Positions 37,137 through 50,184 of a stretch of 64,000 nucleotides of DNA are shown piece after piece (position 1 is the stretch's first letter; each line of letters opens with the position of its first letter). The position numbers were made by a program, and so were the translations under genes. The notes under the pieces are model-generated. The model had not been told where the DNA came from. It saw only the letters and a list, made by a program, of their open reading frames with translations, and did not search any database. The DNA is from Physcomitrium patens (Eukaryota; Streptophyta; Bryopsida; Funariales; Funariaceae). The DNA is taken from the NCBI RefSeq assembly GCF_000002425.4, contig NC_037254.1:6616144-6680143 (forward strand), written 5' to 3'.

Positions 37137-40100
37137 TTAAAAAAATCAACCAATTTTTTTGTACAAAATAAAAAAACGAAATAGAGTATATAATTATAAA
37201 AAAATAAAACACGATATAAAATTCTTACAAACTCATTGTAGATCTAAAATAGAATCTTTTTCATCATCTTTAATCTAATAATGCTTTGAAGACATTCAAA
37301 AAAATATATTTAATTTTTTTAAAAGATTGATAGACCATATTAGCGTTAAATATCTAATGACATATACCTATATAATTATCTTGAGGATATAAATATATGT
37401 ATATTCTTTGATATGTAACATATAAGAAAAAATAAATAAGACGAGTTGAGAATAACTTAAGAAAAGTCTTCTTATGTTTGAATTCTCAACGTAAAGATTT
37501 CTTACATTAACAAAATTTCTAAAAATATATTAAAATATTAATTTTAAAAACTAAGATTAAATTATAATAGCATAATATGTATTCATACTACTTGCTAGAG
37601 CCTTATAATTTACATTTAAAATCATATATTTATAATAACTTATTTTAATAAAAAAATTGTATAAAAAAACCTAGTATTTTAAAAGAATGCATCAATATTT
37701 TAAATAAGAAATACATATTTCTAAAATTTTAAATTTTATTTTTTTATATTTATTTGACAACTAATAGTAAGAAAAAAATATATAATTCGCCTTCAAAAGC
37801 CATTTTTTTTTCTAATTTTTCATTTACTTAAATGCTTATATTCCATTTCTTATGGTGATCTTACAAAATTCAATTAAAGATGTACTACATCCAAAATTAT
37901 AAATATCAAGGGCCTTTTGATCCAAAATAATGTATTTTCTAAAAACTAAATAATTACAATGAGTAACAATCTTTGTTTTAAACTCCTATTCATTAAGAAT
38001 TAAGTTCAATACTACAAAAGAATGTGTTGTACATATTGTACTGAGTTCATTGTTATGTTTTAGAAGTTATACAATAAATTGAAATAAATGATTAGTTAAT
38101 ATTATTTAACTATCTATTGGTACATATTAGATTTTTAATTTACAAATAAGAGAATTTTTAAAAATTCATTTAAAAAATACCTATGTTTACTATTTTAAAA
38201 GTATACAAATTGTTAATATGATAAGGTGTAGATTATTTGACCTATTTTGTTTAATTAGATGTCAACCTAAACATTTTCAACTGATGCAACTATCTCTTTC
38301 ATGTAAAATCTTATATTTGAAGAAATTATTCATATATTGGTCAAAGTGAACACCTTCTATGTATAATTCATTTTAATTTGAAATATAGGCAAATGTTTGT
38401 AGATTTGACAAAACTGTAATGAAAAAACTGTATGCAATACAAATTTGCTAGAGCAGTTTTTAAACTATAATATTTGAATTATTAAGAAAGAATTTACAGG
38501 AGAACAAAAAAGGAATTAAATTAAATAAACTATGGTTGATCATGCAAGTAGTAGAACTTACACAAACAAATGTCTTTGAATATTTTAAAAAATAATAATA
38601 TTTTACTATTTATCTATATGCAAAAAAATATAGTATTAAATATAATCTGATAAAAATAATAAAAATTTATAAAAAAATATAATCTAAAATATGAATAATA
38701 AAATATGAATAGTAGCATATTGATAACAAGGGACTTCCAAGTAGCATTGAAACTAATAAATTTTATTTACAAGTTTAATTATTTCTTAAAACATATTACA
38801 AACAACAATTGGTATAATTTCTCAAAATTTGGAATGATTATTTATTTAGATATTCATAATGTATGTATGTATATTTAGATACATACAAACATACTGTTGT
38901 AATAAAATTTAAATCATTAGCTTATTCTAAAAGATACTCTATTCTATTTGAAAACTATATCTGGATTTTTAAATATACTGCACTGTATTAGTTTTTTGTA
39001 TTTCACCTAAATATTTCATAATACAAAAAATACAAGCAACTTAAGCTCTTAAATTAACATAAGATTCAAAATTATTTTTACTTTATTTATTGCATTTCAA
39101 GTGTTTTGATGCATCAAATTTTAAATTACAGTGACAAAAATATTTGAAATATGTTACTTAATTTATTTTAAAAAATTTTATGTATGTTTCTTTTTGTATT
39201 AGAATATTGGGACATAAGTCTTAGAATATATGTGATTTCTAGACTCTTGTAAGAATAGATCTTGAATTTGAAGAACCTTATATATTGGAAAGTTCAATGA
39301 CAACTAGAACTCAAGACATGATTTATATATAGTTTTTGCTTGTGCTGCTCATCACTATTAAATAATGTAGTGAATCAACATGAGAATTGTCTAGAAGGGT
39401 TCAAAAATTATTATGTAAGTTTTTATATTCAAGTCTTTTATACTTTGCATTAAGAAAACACTAGTATTACAAATAATTTATACTTATACAGTGGAGTTAT
39501 TTAATTTGTTAACATATTGGTTGCTTGGTGCAAAATAATACATACTTACAACTTCTTTTTTCTAACAAAAAAAATAATTAAACAAGTTACAGCTTGTAAG
39601 TATTACTACATGACTCTAAAGGTTTTCTAAAAACATAATCAATAAATTATACAAACATATGACATTTATTCTACCTGGTCAAGGGTCTTCAAATTTATTT
39701 TGCAACAGACTTAGCAAATGCAATATACACTTTATATGTATATGCAACATCACACTATAACCCTTCTGCAAAACATTCTTGTATAAAGCACTCAAGAATA
39801 GAATACAATTTGTATAAAAAAAATGGTGAATTTTTAATACAATAGATTAAAATAGATAAAATATATGTTATAAAGTTATGCATTAATACTTTTTTTAAGC
39901 TGTCTACAAATTTGACATGATTTATCTTGTTTCTTTTCTTTTCTTTTCTTATATAGTTTAAACATCACTTTAATATTTTCCATACACAAACAAACATCAT
40001 ATTCACAAAATAATCCGTCTGCATTGCAATCCCTACCACAAAATCAAATTCTATCATGTATTTTGTAGAACTCTTTTTTGGTTGCTAAAAACAATTCAAA

Positions 40101-40920
40101 AATTGGAAACACAACTTTAGTTATAGATTGCAAAGTTGTATATCAATTCACCAAAAAAAAAAAAAACAAAACAAAACAAAACAAAACAATTTAAATTAAC
40201 ACAAAAAAAAATATTTTTTTAAAATGTGCTTTGAACATGCATTACATTAACAAAATGATCTATTTTCCACATAGTGTTTAAAAATGCACTGAATCACATT
40301 AATAATCAACTTTTTTTTTTCAATATTATATAATTTTTTTCCTAATTAGTTTTGCAATCCATTACACTTGTACACCAAATCAACTCTCCACCTTTTCCAA
40401 TTTCTCACATATCACTTTATTTCACTTTTACTACAATTCTACAACAATTCAACATTTTGTGACACTTTTGTTTATCGATCCGAATAGAAACAAACACACA
40501 CACATCCATGTTTGTATCTTCCAATCTCTTATGTAATACAAACTAAAGGGAGATAAACCAATGAAGTAAACTAAAGGGAGATAAACCAATGAGATAAACT
40601 AAAGGAGAAAAAAAACCATCTTTGATTGGCTGCACATCTCATTATTTTCATCAAAAATAAAGCAATAACTAAACCTTTCATCAACCTCAAATCAAAATCT
40701 GCATGTTGTTGCAGATTGTCTAGAGTAGCACCGCAAGATCACTAGGCACTAAGCTCAAAAACACCCAACAAATGAATAAACCAACAAATATTTGCAATTG
40801 ACCACCTTGTTTGTGGCCAATAGCACAGGTTTCCACTAGTCTATATATAAATGTAAAAATGAGAGAATCACACATTTCATTGTTGATGTTCATATTTATT
40901 TTATTTTATTTTATTTCATA
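36331..40920. other. AT-rich intergenic DNA, no gene seen
   Basis: About 4.6 kb with stops in all frames, (TA)n at about 37096-37134, an AAAAC repeat near 40155-40188 and a TTTTC repeat near 39930. No transposon domain or end was readable. Confidence 0.55.
40538..40611. repeat. Tandem repeat of a 26-27-bp unit
   Basis: AAACTAAAGGGAGATAAACC followed by AATGA occurs at 40540 and 40568, with a partial third copy near 40596. Confidence 0.8.
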
Positions 40921-42199
40921 ATCCTCAAACCCCGAAGGTATCAGCTCTGAGTCTGAGCTCGACTGTTTTGTCGTCTTCATACACTGCTAACAAGACCTCC
41001 AACGGCATTCTAAGTCGGCAGCGGATCGAGGGGACTTGCGGCGGCGAGATCACGAAACATGGCTTCCAAATAGCAACGCAGAATTGTGTGCTACCCCACC
41101 CCCAACGTGAAAGAGGAGGAGGAGATGGAGAAGGTGACTGGTGGGGCATGCGGCGAAAATCTGCAGGGATTTCCATGGCTCGGCAACCAACGCTAATCCA
41201 CAGCTGCTATTGCAGTGCCACCACCCAAATCCCCACCGCCCCCGCACGAGTGGGAATCCTGCAACTGGGTCCGTTTCCTTTTTTAAAAAATTTACTGGGT
41301 CCGACCTCTTCGCAGAGCCGTTGCGTCACGCGCGGTTTTTTATGGTAGAGAGAAACGACGCTAGGTCGTTCCTCTTCCTCGCCCCCTCTCCCGGTGCATC
41401 ATATTTGTCGATTGTTTCCGTTGCACTCCTAGCTTACAATTCTGTCATCCTGTAGTCGATGTCCCTCGAGCTGCCATCCAGAAAGCTCTTCAGTCTTATA
41501 CTCGACCTGTTCGGATTGCTGTCGACGCATCTCGTTACGATTGAGCCGTGCCTGCGGTGTCCCGGGCACTTGTGTCATCTTTTTTCAGGTCTCTCTAGAG
41601 AACCTTCCTCGTGAACGCGTAATGTCTCAAGGTTGATAGTGTGGGGGTGTCAGCTTTTTCGTCCCTGGGAGCATCGTTTGGAGCGTCAGCTGTGACTTCC
41701 TGTCGAGATCCTTGGTAACCACTTTTAATTGTTTTCGAAGTTTTGGTTGGTCAGCGGATTTGCTCCCTCGAGGCGTCTGGTAGTGGTCCTTATTGGGAGC
41801 CAGGAATTTTTACGGATGTTTCTAGATGTGTGAAAGTCAAGAACAGGATCAAAAGAATTGAAACGGACATTCCCAATGTCAAGTTACAGCACAATGCTTC
41901 ATCTTTCTCTCGTGCATCGATTCCCGACTACGTCGATTCCATGCATACTCGATGTGTGTAACGCTAAGTGGGCTTGACGACGTAGTTGGTTCATGTATTG
42001 TAGAAAAATTGCTCTGCTGATCTCGCTTGTCACACATTGGATGCAGTTCTGCAGGGCACTCCTCTTTGAGTAAACTAGATCTAGGATCTGTAGCATATGA
42101 AGAGTTGCGATCGAACGAATTGAGGGGCGCAAGTGTTAGGAAGGTCTAGGAGCGCAGTGGGCAGATACAGAAGTTGTGGGGGAAGATAGTGGATACGAG
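40921..42199. other. Gene-like base composition upstream of the MYND gene, no gene assigned
   Basis: The sequence has balanced base composition, so it may be promoter, leader or an unrecognised gene. Frames of 65-126 codons overlap on both strands between 40925 and 41455 and at 41743-41961. None shows a domain, and some lack an ATG. It is the likely promoter and leader of the gene at 42200. Confidence 0.4.
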
Positions 42200-43218
42200 A
42201 TGTGGGAGATTTTAAGTTTCTCCATACCCGCTGCACTCCTAATACCTATGCTAGGAGCTATGTTCGCAGCGTGGTTCTTTTTGCAACAGAATGCGAAGTC
42301 TAGCGATATTCGCAGGGCTGAACTCCAGCGACTCCAGCGTAAGGCAATCGAGGAGCTCGAAAGGGCTGAAAGAGAGTTGGAAAACGACCACGCGCTTAAC
42401 ACATGGGATGGATCACGTGGCAGAGGAGGAAATTTCCGTACTAGAGGAGTACCAGGATATGGATATGCCGACAGGACTGAAAGAGAGTCGGAAAACGATA
42501 ATGGGCGTAACAAGCAGGATGAATCTCGTGGCGAAGGAGTGAATCGCAGTGCCACAGGAGCACCAGGGCATGAGTACGGAAAGGACCGCGTTGGTTTTGG
42601 TGATGTTGGAGGATGGAGAGATCTTGAGGTCGATACTCCCAAAACTAAGCGAGCTGAAGTCATGGAGTATCGCAGGAGTATCGTAGGAAACAACGATGCA
42701 CCTGAAACGGAGTTCAACCGTAGAAGTAAAGCCGAAAGTGAAGATTACATTGACAAGAAACACGATGAGGTGAGAAGAGTAAAGGATAAGCAGGAATGGG
42801 AGAAGAGAAGGCCGGATCTTGAAACTCAGGCAAGGAGAGAGGCGGAGGAAGAACGGAAGAGACAATCAGCGGCATCTGAAAATGAGAAACGAAGGAGGTG
42901 GGTAAATGAAGATACCCAGGAGTCTGTGAGACAAACGCAATCTTCGTCGACACCGAGATGTGCCGTCTGTCAGAAGCCTACAAGAAGACGATGCGCACGG
43001 TGCAAAGTTAGCAGTTACTGGTACTTTCCACCCCTGTCCACTTTAGCATTTTACATCCCTGGTTGAATGTAATTGAGCCTTTCGATGTAACATCAATTGA
43101 TGTATTCAGCTCTCGGGAATGCCAAGTGAAGCACTGGATCGATGGGCACAAGTATGAGTGTCATGTGGCTGACACTAGCATCAGCCCAAGAAGCTTCGGC
43201 GGCGACGACACTTTCTGA
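42200..43218 (+). CDS. Membrane-anchored MYND zinc finger protein, UBP15-19 amino-terminus without the peptidase
   Basis: Two exons, 42200-43020 and 43110-43218, give 309 residues. Residues 3-28 form a hydrophobic segment. A basic helix rich in Arg, Glu and Lys follows, then two copies of a 37-residue repeat, then a long charged region. A complete MYND zinc finger is built across the intron: C254, C257, C265, C268, C274, C278, H287 and C291. The Cys274 codon is split by splicing (TG|C), which supports the junction. An amino-terminal membrane segment plus MYND is the layout of plant ubiquitin proteases UBP15-19, but the frame stops 27 codons after the finger. No USP catalytic Cys or His box was found in the next kilobase. 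It may be a truncated paralogue, a pseudogene, or a real short protein. Confidence 0.75.
42366..42587 (+). repeat. 111-bp in-frame tandem duplication within the MYND gene
   Basis: The segment from 42366 (GCTGAAAGAGAGTTGGAAAA) is repeated from 42477 (ACTGAAAGAGAGTCGGAAAA). The protein shows two 37-residue copies, starting AERELENDHAL and TERESENDNGR and ending GYGYADR and GHEYGKDR. The period is a multiple of three, so the frame is kept. Confidence 0.8.
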
Positions 43219-45109
43219 TTCAATATTCTCAGTAGCCGCACCAGCAACATTTGTGGTATAATCGCACTCACACATTATTCCTTTTGATACGAAATCCCAA
43301 GTGTCCCCTTTCGTCACTGTTAGCACGTTTCCACACTATCAACTCCTCTAGTTTCATGTTTTGTTGCCGTCTCTTGACAATTGCAGAATTTTAGGAAAGC
43401 GTATCGAGAAGCGTTGCTGGGGTCCGAGGCGCATCTTGCACGGATTTCACAGCTTCACGTCCCCACTAACTTCTAAAAGCCTCCTCCTGTTATTTGGTTG
43501 CATTTAAACAAGAGCTAGGGCTAAGTGCAAGCTAGAGAGATTAGCCTGTTGGCCTCTCGCTTCGAAGGAAAAAAGCATCAACCGATCCGCATTGTACCTT
43601 CTACCAGATAGTCCTCCCCAAAAGCAATGGCTCAAAGTTCTTGATGATGATCCGTTACTCCAGCGTAGTACAAGACGCAGAAATTGCCCATTGGACTTCA
43701 TGAAGCTGAACTGCACAGTCTCTCCTTTCGGTGCCAGACTGTCAGCCAGTTGGGACATCGATTCGGCACCGAAGGAGTTACTGATTCTTGTCATTGAATT
43801 AGACAATGTGATTCAAGTACCCACAACCCCGAAACCAAACATCAGTAAAAAGTGCGGTCAGAGGTATTTCGGAGTGTATAGGATTGCGTTAATCAGAATC
43901 CTGTAATATATCACTGAGGCGATGTAGGTTCTGCGTCCGAACAGTTTTCAGCAGATCTTCTCATGACATTCGAATTCAACCGAAGAGTAGTGTTGGATTG
44001 CTTGTAGTATATTTCCATGGTCTACCATCACTCAATTGGGATCAATTAAGAACCTTTGTTTTGTGTCTTTTCCATTTTGCATCTGTGGCACACTATCTGA
44101 TCGACTACTGCTCTATTGAATCAATCGTTCATCATCGGCACCGTCGTCTCAGTTATCGTTTTTGTAGACAGATTTTTCAACTTGTGCTTAATCATTTATA
44201 AGTTGATGCTTATCCACGTGTGACCTAGTGCAAGTTAAGCACTTGTTGTGTTAAATTAGAAGTGGAATTTGCAATTGGGTTCATAAATTGTTGTTGCCAA
44301 ATTGTTTATAATTTGACAATGCACCGAAATTCTAAACCACTAAGTTTTTATGTACTGTTTACTTCTACATTCAATAAGATATCAATTTAATAACATGTGA
44401 CCAACCTTACTTCGGTGTTGAATTGGTACAGCGGATAGACAATTAATTCCAGCAGTAAGTCAGTATACACGTTAACTAGACTAAACTAGGTCGTTCTAGG
44501 TTTGAGGTTGTTGGCATACATTGTTAATTAACAAAGATCTTCAATAATAATATAATAAGCTATAAATGATATAATATCAAAAACAAATATGCAATATTAA
44601 TTGATTAAAAATAACTTATGTAATGTAGTATATATACACACAGAACTATACATAACGGCCTCAAATATGATGTATCTTTTATTTATTAAAGTTATTTTAA
44701 TATTATAAACAACTTTATAGTATAAATTATATTCATGTACCAATACATCATACAAGTAGTACTCTTTGGAACATGTACTAAGAACGTGGTTCTTGCCCAG
44801 AAGCATAACTACTCTCAAGTAGCAAGTATTCAAACTTGATCACATCGACATTTAATTCATGTGACTTCAGATCAAAGTTTGGATTTTGTAATTTTACAAA
44901 TATAAATATCAAAATAAAAATTATACATTTAATTGATCCTAGATACATGTATATGCATCTTCTAAATTTTAATGTTGTTATTATGATTATTATTATTATT
45001 ATTCACATGGGATGAGTTTTACAATGCTAGAGAAGTGGAAAGGACTATTCTAATGCTCAGAAATATATGGATATCCAAGGATAAATAAAATGCATACGTA
45101 ATTTTATGG

Positions 45110-45142
<33 letters not shown>

Positions 45143-45690
45143 CACATACAGTATATTGATTATTAAGAAAAAAATTATTTATAAACTAAGTGGTAAAGAT
45201 TTTTTTCAAAGATACTACAATATGTACTTGCACTCATTCTAAGATACAACAATGTCATGAAATACTCAATAAATCATTTTGTACCAAAAGAATAACATAT
45301 ATATAGACATATATATATATATGTTTGTATATATGTCTATGTCTATATCTATACATATCTATATATGTAAATATAACAACAAAAATGTGAAGGTTTAATA
45401 TCAATCTCTTAATCACATTTCGTCCAAAATAAAGAAATCATCTTATTTGTTAAGTAGGAAGAATATCAGGTACAATGTAGCTCTAGCTGAACATTACTCT
45501 ACATAGCCAGCAGAGTAATAGAAAAAACCCAAAAATTAAATCTTATCGAAACACTGAATATGGAAGTGAAGCAGAACAAGTGGGTTGCCCTTTCATACGA
45601 TGTCAAGTAGTAGTTCATCCACGAAGAATGCGCCGACGACATCCAACGGATTAATGAAAATAGTCGATTTAGGGCTTAGATGGGAGAAGG
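43219..45690. other. Spacer between the MYND gene and RPL36, no gene recognised
   Basis: The first part, to about 44200, has gene-like composition. A frame at 43592-43906 is open but shows no USP or other domain. From about 44260 the sequence is AT-rich with (TA)n at about 45111-45135 and around 45296-45375. Confidence 0.45.
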
Positions 45691-45820
45691 GGCCAGGAGG
45701 AGGACAAAGCCTAGGGTTGAGGAGCATGAGGCTCTTTTGACGTTGCCTTGCTTGCATTCCAATCCCTTCTCGGTGTGAGTGAGCGAGCTGCTGCTGTTGC
45801 CCCACCATCGTCGTCGCAGC

Positions 45821-46153
45821 ATGGCCCCCTCCGTGGTTAGCAACGGCATCGCCGTCGGTCTGCACCGGGGTCACCAAGTTACCAAGCGAGACATCGCCAA
45901 GCGCCCCTCCGCCAGCAAAGGCAAGCTCGGCAAGCGCACCTCCATGGTCCGCAACCTCATCCGCGAGGTCGCTGGGTTCGCTCCGTACGAGAAGCGGATC
46001 ACGGAGCTGCTTAAGGTCGGCAAGGACAAGCGTGCTCTTAAGGTCGCCAAGAGGAAACTCGGCACCCATTTGCGTGCCAAGCGCAAGAGAGAGGAGATGA
46101 CGACCGTTTTGCGCAAGATGCGTGCTGGTGGTCACGCCGAGAAGAAGAAGTAA
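45821..46153 (+). CDS. RPL36: 60S ribosomal protein eL36
   Basis: A structural protein of the cytosolic large ribosomal subunit. One uninterrupted exon encodes 110 residues, the normal length. It contains [20 protein letters not shown], then [20 protein letters not shown], then RAKRKREEM and a Lys-rich carboxy-terminus (GGHAEKKK). The start is the first Met that gives the family amino-terminus. An in-frame start at 45779 would add 14 foreign residues. The absence of introns is unusual, since seed-plant RPL36 genes usually have them, but there is no poly-A tail or target duplication to prove retroposition. Confidence 0.97.
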   Translation: MAPSVVSNGIAVGLHRGHQVTKRDIAKRPSASKGKLGKRTSMVRNLIREVAGFAPYEKRITELLKVGKDKRALKVAKRKLGTHLRAKRKREEMTTVLRKMRAGGHAEKKK

Positions 46154-48585
46154 CGGAAGTCCCTTTAGGTTTTCATTCTGGATAGCAGGGTTGCGCTTCG
46201 GGGTTTTTTTGACTGGGGTTGTAGTTGCCTAGCTGTGCCTAATCCGGCAGCCAGGTATTGAAGAGCTTCTGTCAATTCACTTCCTACGTTTTCCCTCTGG
46301 TGTTAGGGTTAACCGCTTTTCTAATACTTGGGTATGCCTTACCTGCTTACATCTCTCTTTGCCTTTGCCAAAATGTTCTGTGTTTCTGATCTGATAGTAT
46401 GTACTTGCCTTTTTTTTATTCATCTTCAATCCAAGTCTATGTTCTTCGGGATACCGCATTGGTTATTGTTGATTGCATGACGAATTGTATGTCAACGGTT
46501 GTGTCATATTGGTTTTTGATAGGTGAATTGAATTTTGGAATGGTGCGTCTACTGACGCGCCTCATTGTGTGCGATTGGATGGATCGGTCAATCATCCACA
46601 TCGAGTGTTTCGTTTCTCTTTTTTTCGTATTTCTTCCGCTTTATAATTTTAGCATTCATATTGGTATATGCATGTTGATGTTTTATTATTATCCAAGTGG
46701 GCGAATTATACGAGCATGATGAGACGTTAAGGGCATAGTGGTCTTGAAAAATCTCCAAAGCTGCAAAGGATAATTCGCATGTCTTAATGTCTACACATCG
46801 TGGAGTATACTTCTCTTCTTAGTCATGGCACTGACCTTTTTCGTGCATCACCACTCTTCTTGGGTTGTATCATTCTATGCAGCGCACTGATAGTTTGAAT
46901 CTGATCCACATGTTGATAGTACATTGTGTCTTGAACTACTAGCTTCGCCATGGTTTTTGTGGCTTTCTCCGTTGTGCAGCGAACCTTACACCACAGCACT
47001 TGACTATTATCACCTTTTATGATACTCTCTACAGCGAAAAACCACCTGTCATTAGTGACTTCGCCGTGTGCGTGTGTTAAGTCACATTCATGCTTCAACC
47101 CGCCATGTGAACTTGGTTGCAGTGCAGCTTTGGATGAGTACCCTCGTTCAATCCATCGATCTTCTCTTGTGTCTCAGCAGCTTTTTCCTCACACCACGTA
47201 TGTTTCTGCTAACTGCCTCCGTTCCCTTGGAAACCCACAGTGGGTACCTATCTTGTTACGCTCTGAGTGCTTTACAAGCCCATTCCATTTGCCCCTGTGG
47301 TTGACAAAGAGTGAGTTACTGATCTACATTCCTCTTCAGTCCCTACTTGCTTGACAGTTGTACAGTCTTTCAGTACATACATTTACCTCAAACCTTCTTC
47401 ACGAGAATGCCATGAAAGTTTCACGTGTAAAGACACTCTTGGGACCGCTTGAAGGAAACGCTTACCAATTCTTGAAATACGAAGGTATATGTTGAGTTTC
47501 AGTAAATTGCGGAGCGCATTATGAATACCTTCGAAACGAAGCACACAAGTAACAGTAAGTGCCAGATTCTGCATTGGAGACGACACACTACCTTCTTGAA
47601 AAAGTGAGTGCATGCACCCAATCTACCTGGAAGTACTGAAAGTGGTAGCTCTTCATGCTTTCATACAAAACTTAACAACCTTGAATAGAAACGATGTACA
47701 AGTAAAAGGACATATATTAAGCTATTCTACTCTATTAAGATATCTGATAGAAAGTATCATGTATGAAAGCTTACACTTGAGAAATGAACAAGAGTATACA
47801 AAGAATTTGATGAGATTGGTGATCATACTCCATTCGATATGAGTTGCAAGCTTAACAATCAAAGTTCTAAATAATCAAACTTCTAATAGTTGGTTACATA
47901 TTCTATTAATTTCTTATTTTAAATCATAACAATAATTTTCAAGTCTTCAAAATCATCACAATTCTTTTTGATAATGCCACCAAATCAAAGCAATTGTTAT
48001 GGATGATCAATTTCATACATGTTAAACACATTTAAAATAAATATTAAAGAATATTCCATTTTTTTTGCTATAATTTTACATATTGCAAAATTTTACATTT
48101 TTTAGATCAATACCTTAATTTTTTATTTAGTGAGTAGTCAAATATAAAGTTTTATTATTAGATGCATCTATAGAAATCTATGTGAGCTAATAATATGCCA
48201 AAAGATTTGAAGTATATTGCTCATTGCTTATCAAAAAAATATTAGCCAAAGTTGGTAAGGAAGTTTTTCCAATAGTAATCAAAATGAAAATTATATCTAA
48301 ACACTAAATCAATGCATGGAAGAAGCTAGGATAAACCCACCTCCATACTAGGCAATAGGAGGGTATGATTTTTTGAAATGATTTTTCATCCAATTCTATG
48401 GCTTTGGATAAGAGATAAATTTAATTTTTTAAAGAGTTAAACAATTGGTTTAGTTGTGGTTATGAATTTAGCTTAAGGACTTAAGGGCATAAGAGTTAAG
48501 AGTAGACAAATTATTCAGTTTGTTATTTGCATCATCATCATGAAGAAAAGAACATAATAAAGTATAACATAATTTTTTTGAATAT
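46154..48585. other. RPL36 3' flank and spacer, no gene recognised
   Basis: The first few hundred bases are probably the RPL36 3' untranslated region. Between 46820 and 47610 the composition is gene-like and minus-strand frames at 46823-47098 and 47383-47613 are open. They show no domain and were not joined. Beyond 47850 the sequence is AT-rich. Confidence 0.45.
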
Positions 48586-48589
48586 CAAA

Positions 48590-50040
48590 ATTGGATTCAA
48601 GAAATAAATGTATTATTGAAAGAAAAATGCATATTAAACAAGAATCAATGTACAAGTTTATATATGAAACTTATTCTTGCCACAAAAGTATTTAAAAAGT
48701 TGAAAACTTCTATTAATGACCTTAAAAATTGTAGGTTCATATTTGATGAATTATATTTGAAATGAGCAAAATCTACTTGTTGATAAAAAAAATTGTGGAG
48801 ATGACAAATGGTACAAAGAAGCTATCTTTCAAATTAAGAACAAAGAAAATTTTAGAGACTTCTTTTGAATTTGAAGCATTGTTGTAATGCATCAAGTGAT
48901 GTATTGTCAAAGTACTATTTAGAAGAATTTGGAGACTATGAACCTATTGTATTTGATGAAGTTGATAGAGATAATGAATACCTTTGTGAGAGATTAAATA
49001 GAATCCAAGATCTAAGAATTATAGATTGTAGATTAGCTAAATATATACTATAAAGTTAGAAAGACTTGTAGCACATTGAAAGTGGAAAATTGAATAATTT
49101 GAAACTTTTAAACAATATTGAAAGCTTACAAATTGGTGATGGTATATGCAAGGATGATTGTGAAGGTGTTTAAAAATCTGAGTATTTTGGGCTCATATGC
49201 ACTACAAAGAAAATAATTGGTACTTTTAAAAAATATTTTCCTATTGAAGTAGATATTTTAGCTAATTTTAGCCATATCAATCTTGTTAGGTATTTTTCTT
49301 GCAACAAAAGAAAATAAAAAAAAATATGGTAGAACAAATAATATAGAAGGCAATGATGAAACTTTGTATATAGTAATAGAGTTGATGGATATGGATTTGC
49401 AAAAATTATTAAAGAAGATAAAATCAATGATATACAATTTTTTTATTGATATTATGTATTAAGTTGCAAAAAAGATGTATTATTTGCATGACTTGCATCA
49501 TCTAATAATATAAAATCTATTGCATCATCTAATCATTCTTAAGCCAAAGAATGTGTTTATTAGTTTTAGTATTAAAAAAAAAAAAAAAAAAAAACAAAAA
49601 ACAAAAAACAACTATAATGCTTTATAACATGTATTTATCAAAATTGGTGATTTTTTCACTTCTAAATTTGATGTGGGAAGGAATTGAAGAGCTAAAACTA
49701 AACAAATTATGAATGGTAAATCAAAGTATGTAGCTCCTAAGTAACAATAAAGCAATAAAAACATATCTTTCAGAAGTATTTTTATTTTTATTTTTTTCAT
49801 TTGCAATGGTAATTTTTGAGATTCTTTCAGAAAAGGGTCATTTTGTAGAATTGAAAAGTCAATTGAAAATAAAAAAGAATAAGAAAAGGAGAAAAATCAA
49901 ACTTACCATCAAATTGTGATGAATTGAGTGTATTGATTGTAAAATATTAGAGTCCAAATTCTTAGCAACGTCCAAAGTTAGAGGTATTTGTGACTAACTT
50001 GAAAGATAGAAAACACAATTTCTAATTGGATGTTATAAAG
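48590..50040 (+). pseudogene. Protein kinase (TKL-like) pseudogene
   Basis: Although broken by stops and frameshifts, the plus strand reads as a whole kinase domain. Upstream lies KYYLEEFGDYEPIVFDEVDR (48915 on). The glycine loop is near 49138 (IGDGICKDDCEGV-KSEYFG), with the Lys region TTKKIIG near 49200. The helix C and beta strand region reads EVDILANFSHINLVRYFSC, the hinge LYIVIELMDMDL and the catalytic-loop approach VAKKMYYLHDL. A damaged HRDLK (ILKPKNV) follows, then DFF in place of DFG (49649-49657) and a KYVAPK block in place of APE. SFAMVIFEILS (49798 on) and a Trp-less subdomain XI (SPNS-QRPKLE) end the domain. Kinase order is intact, so this is a dead gene copy. Lack of introns could reflect retroposition or an intronless parent. 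Confidence 0.8.
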
Positions 50041-50131
50041 CTAAATTTTCTTTCTTGGTGTACTACTAAAAAAAAAATCTTTCAAATAATAATTATAATA
50101 AAAAACGATGATAATTAAAAGATATATATAC

Positions 50132-50184
<53 letters not shown>

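Noticed and set aside
40925-41455. Coding genes in overlapping frames
   Set aside because: Four frames overlap on both strands with no domain, and at least one lacks an ATG. GC-rich sequence alone explains open frames here.
43592-43906. Continuation of the MYND gene into a USP domain
   Set aside because: The frame is open, but no catalytic Cys box or His box of USP proteases can be read in it.
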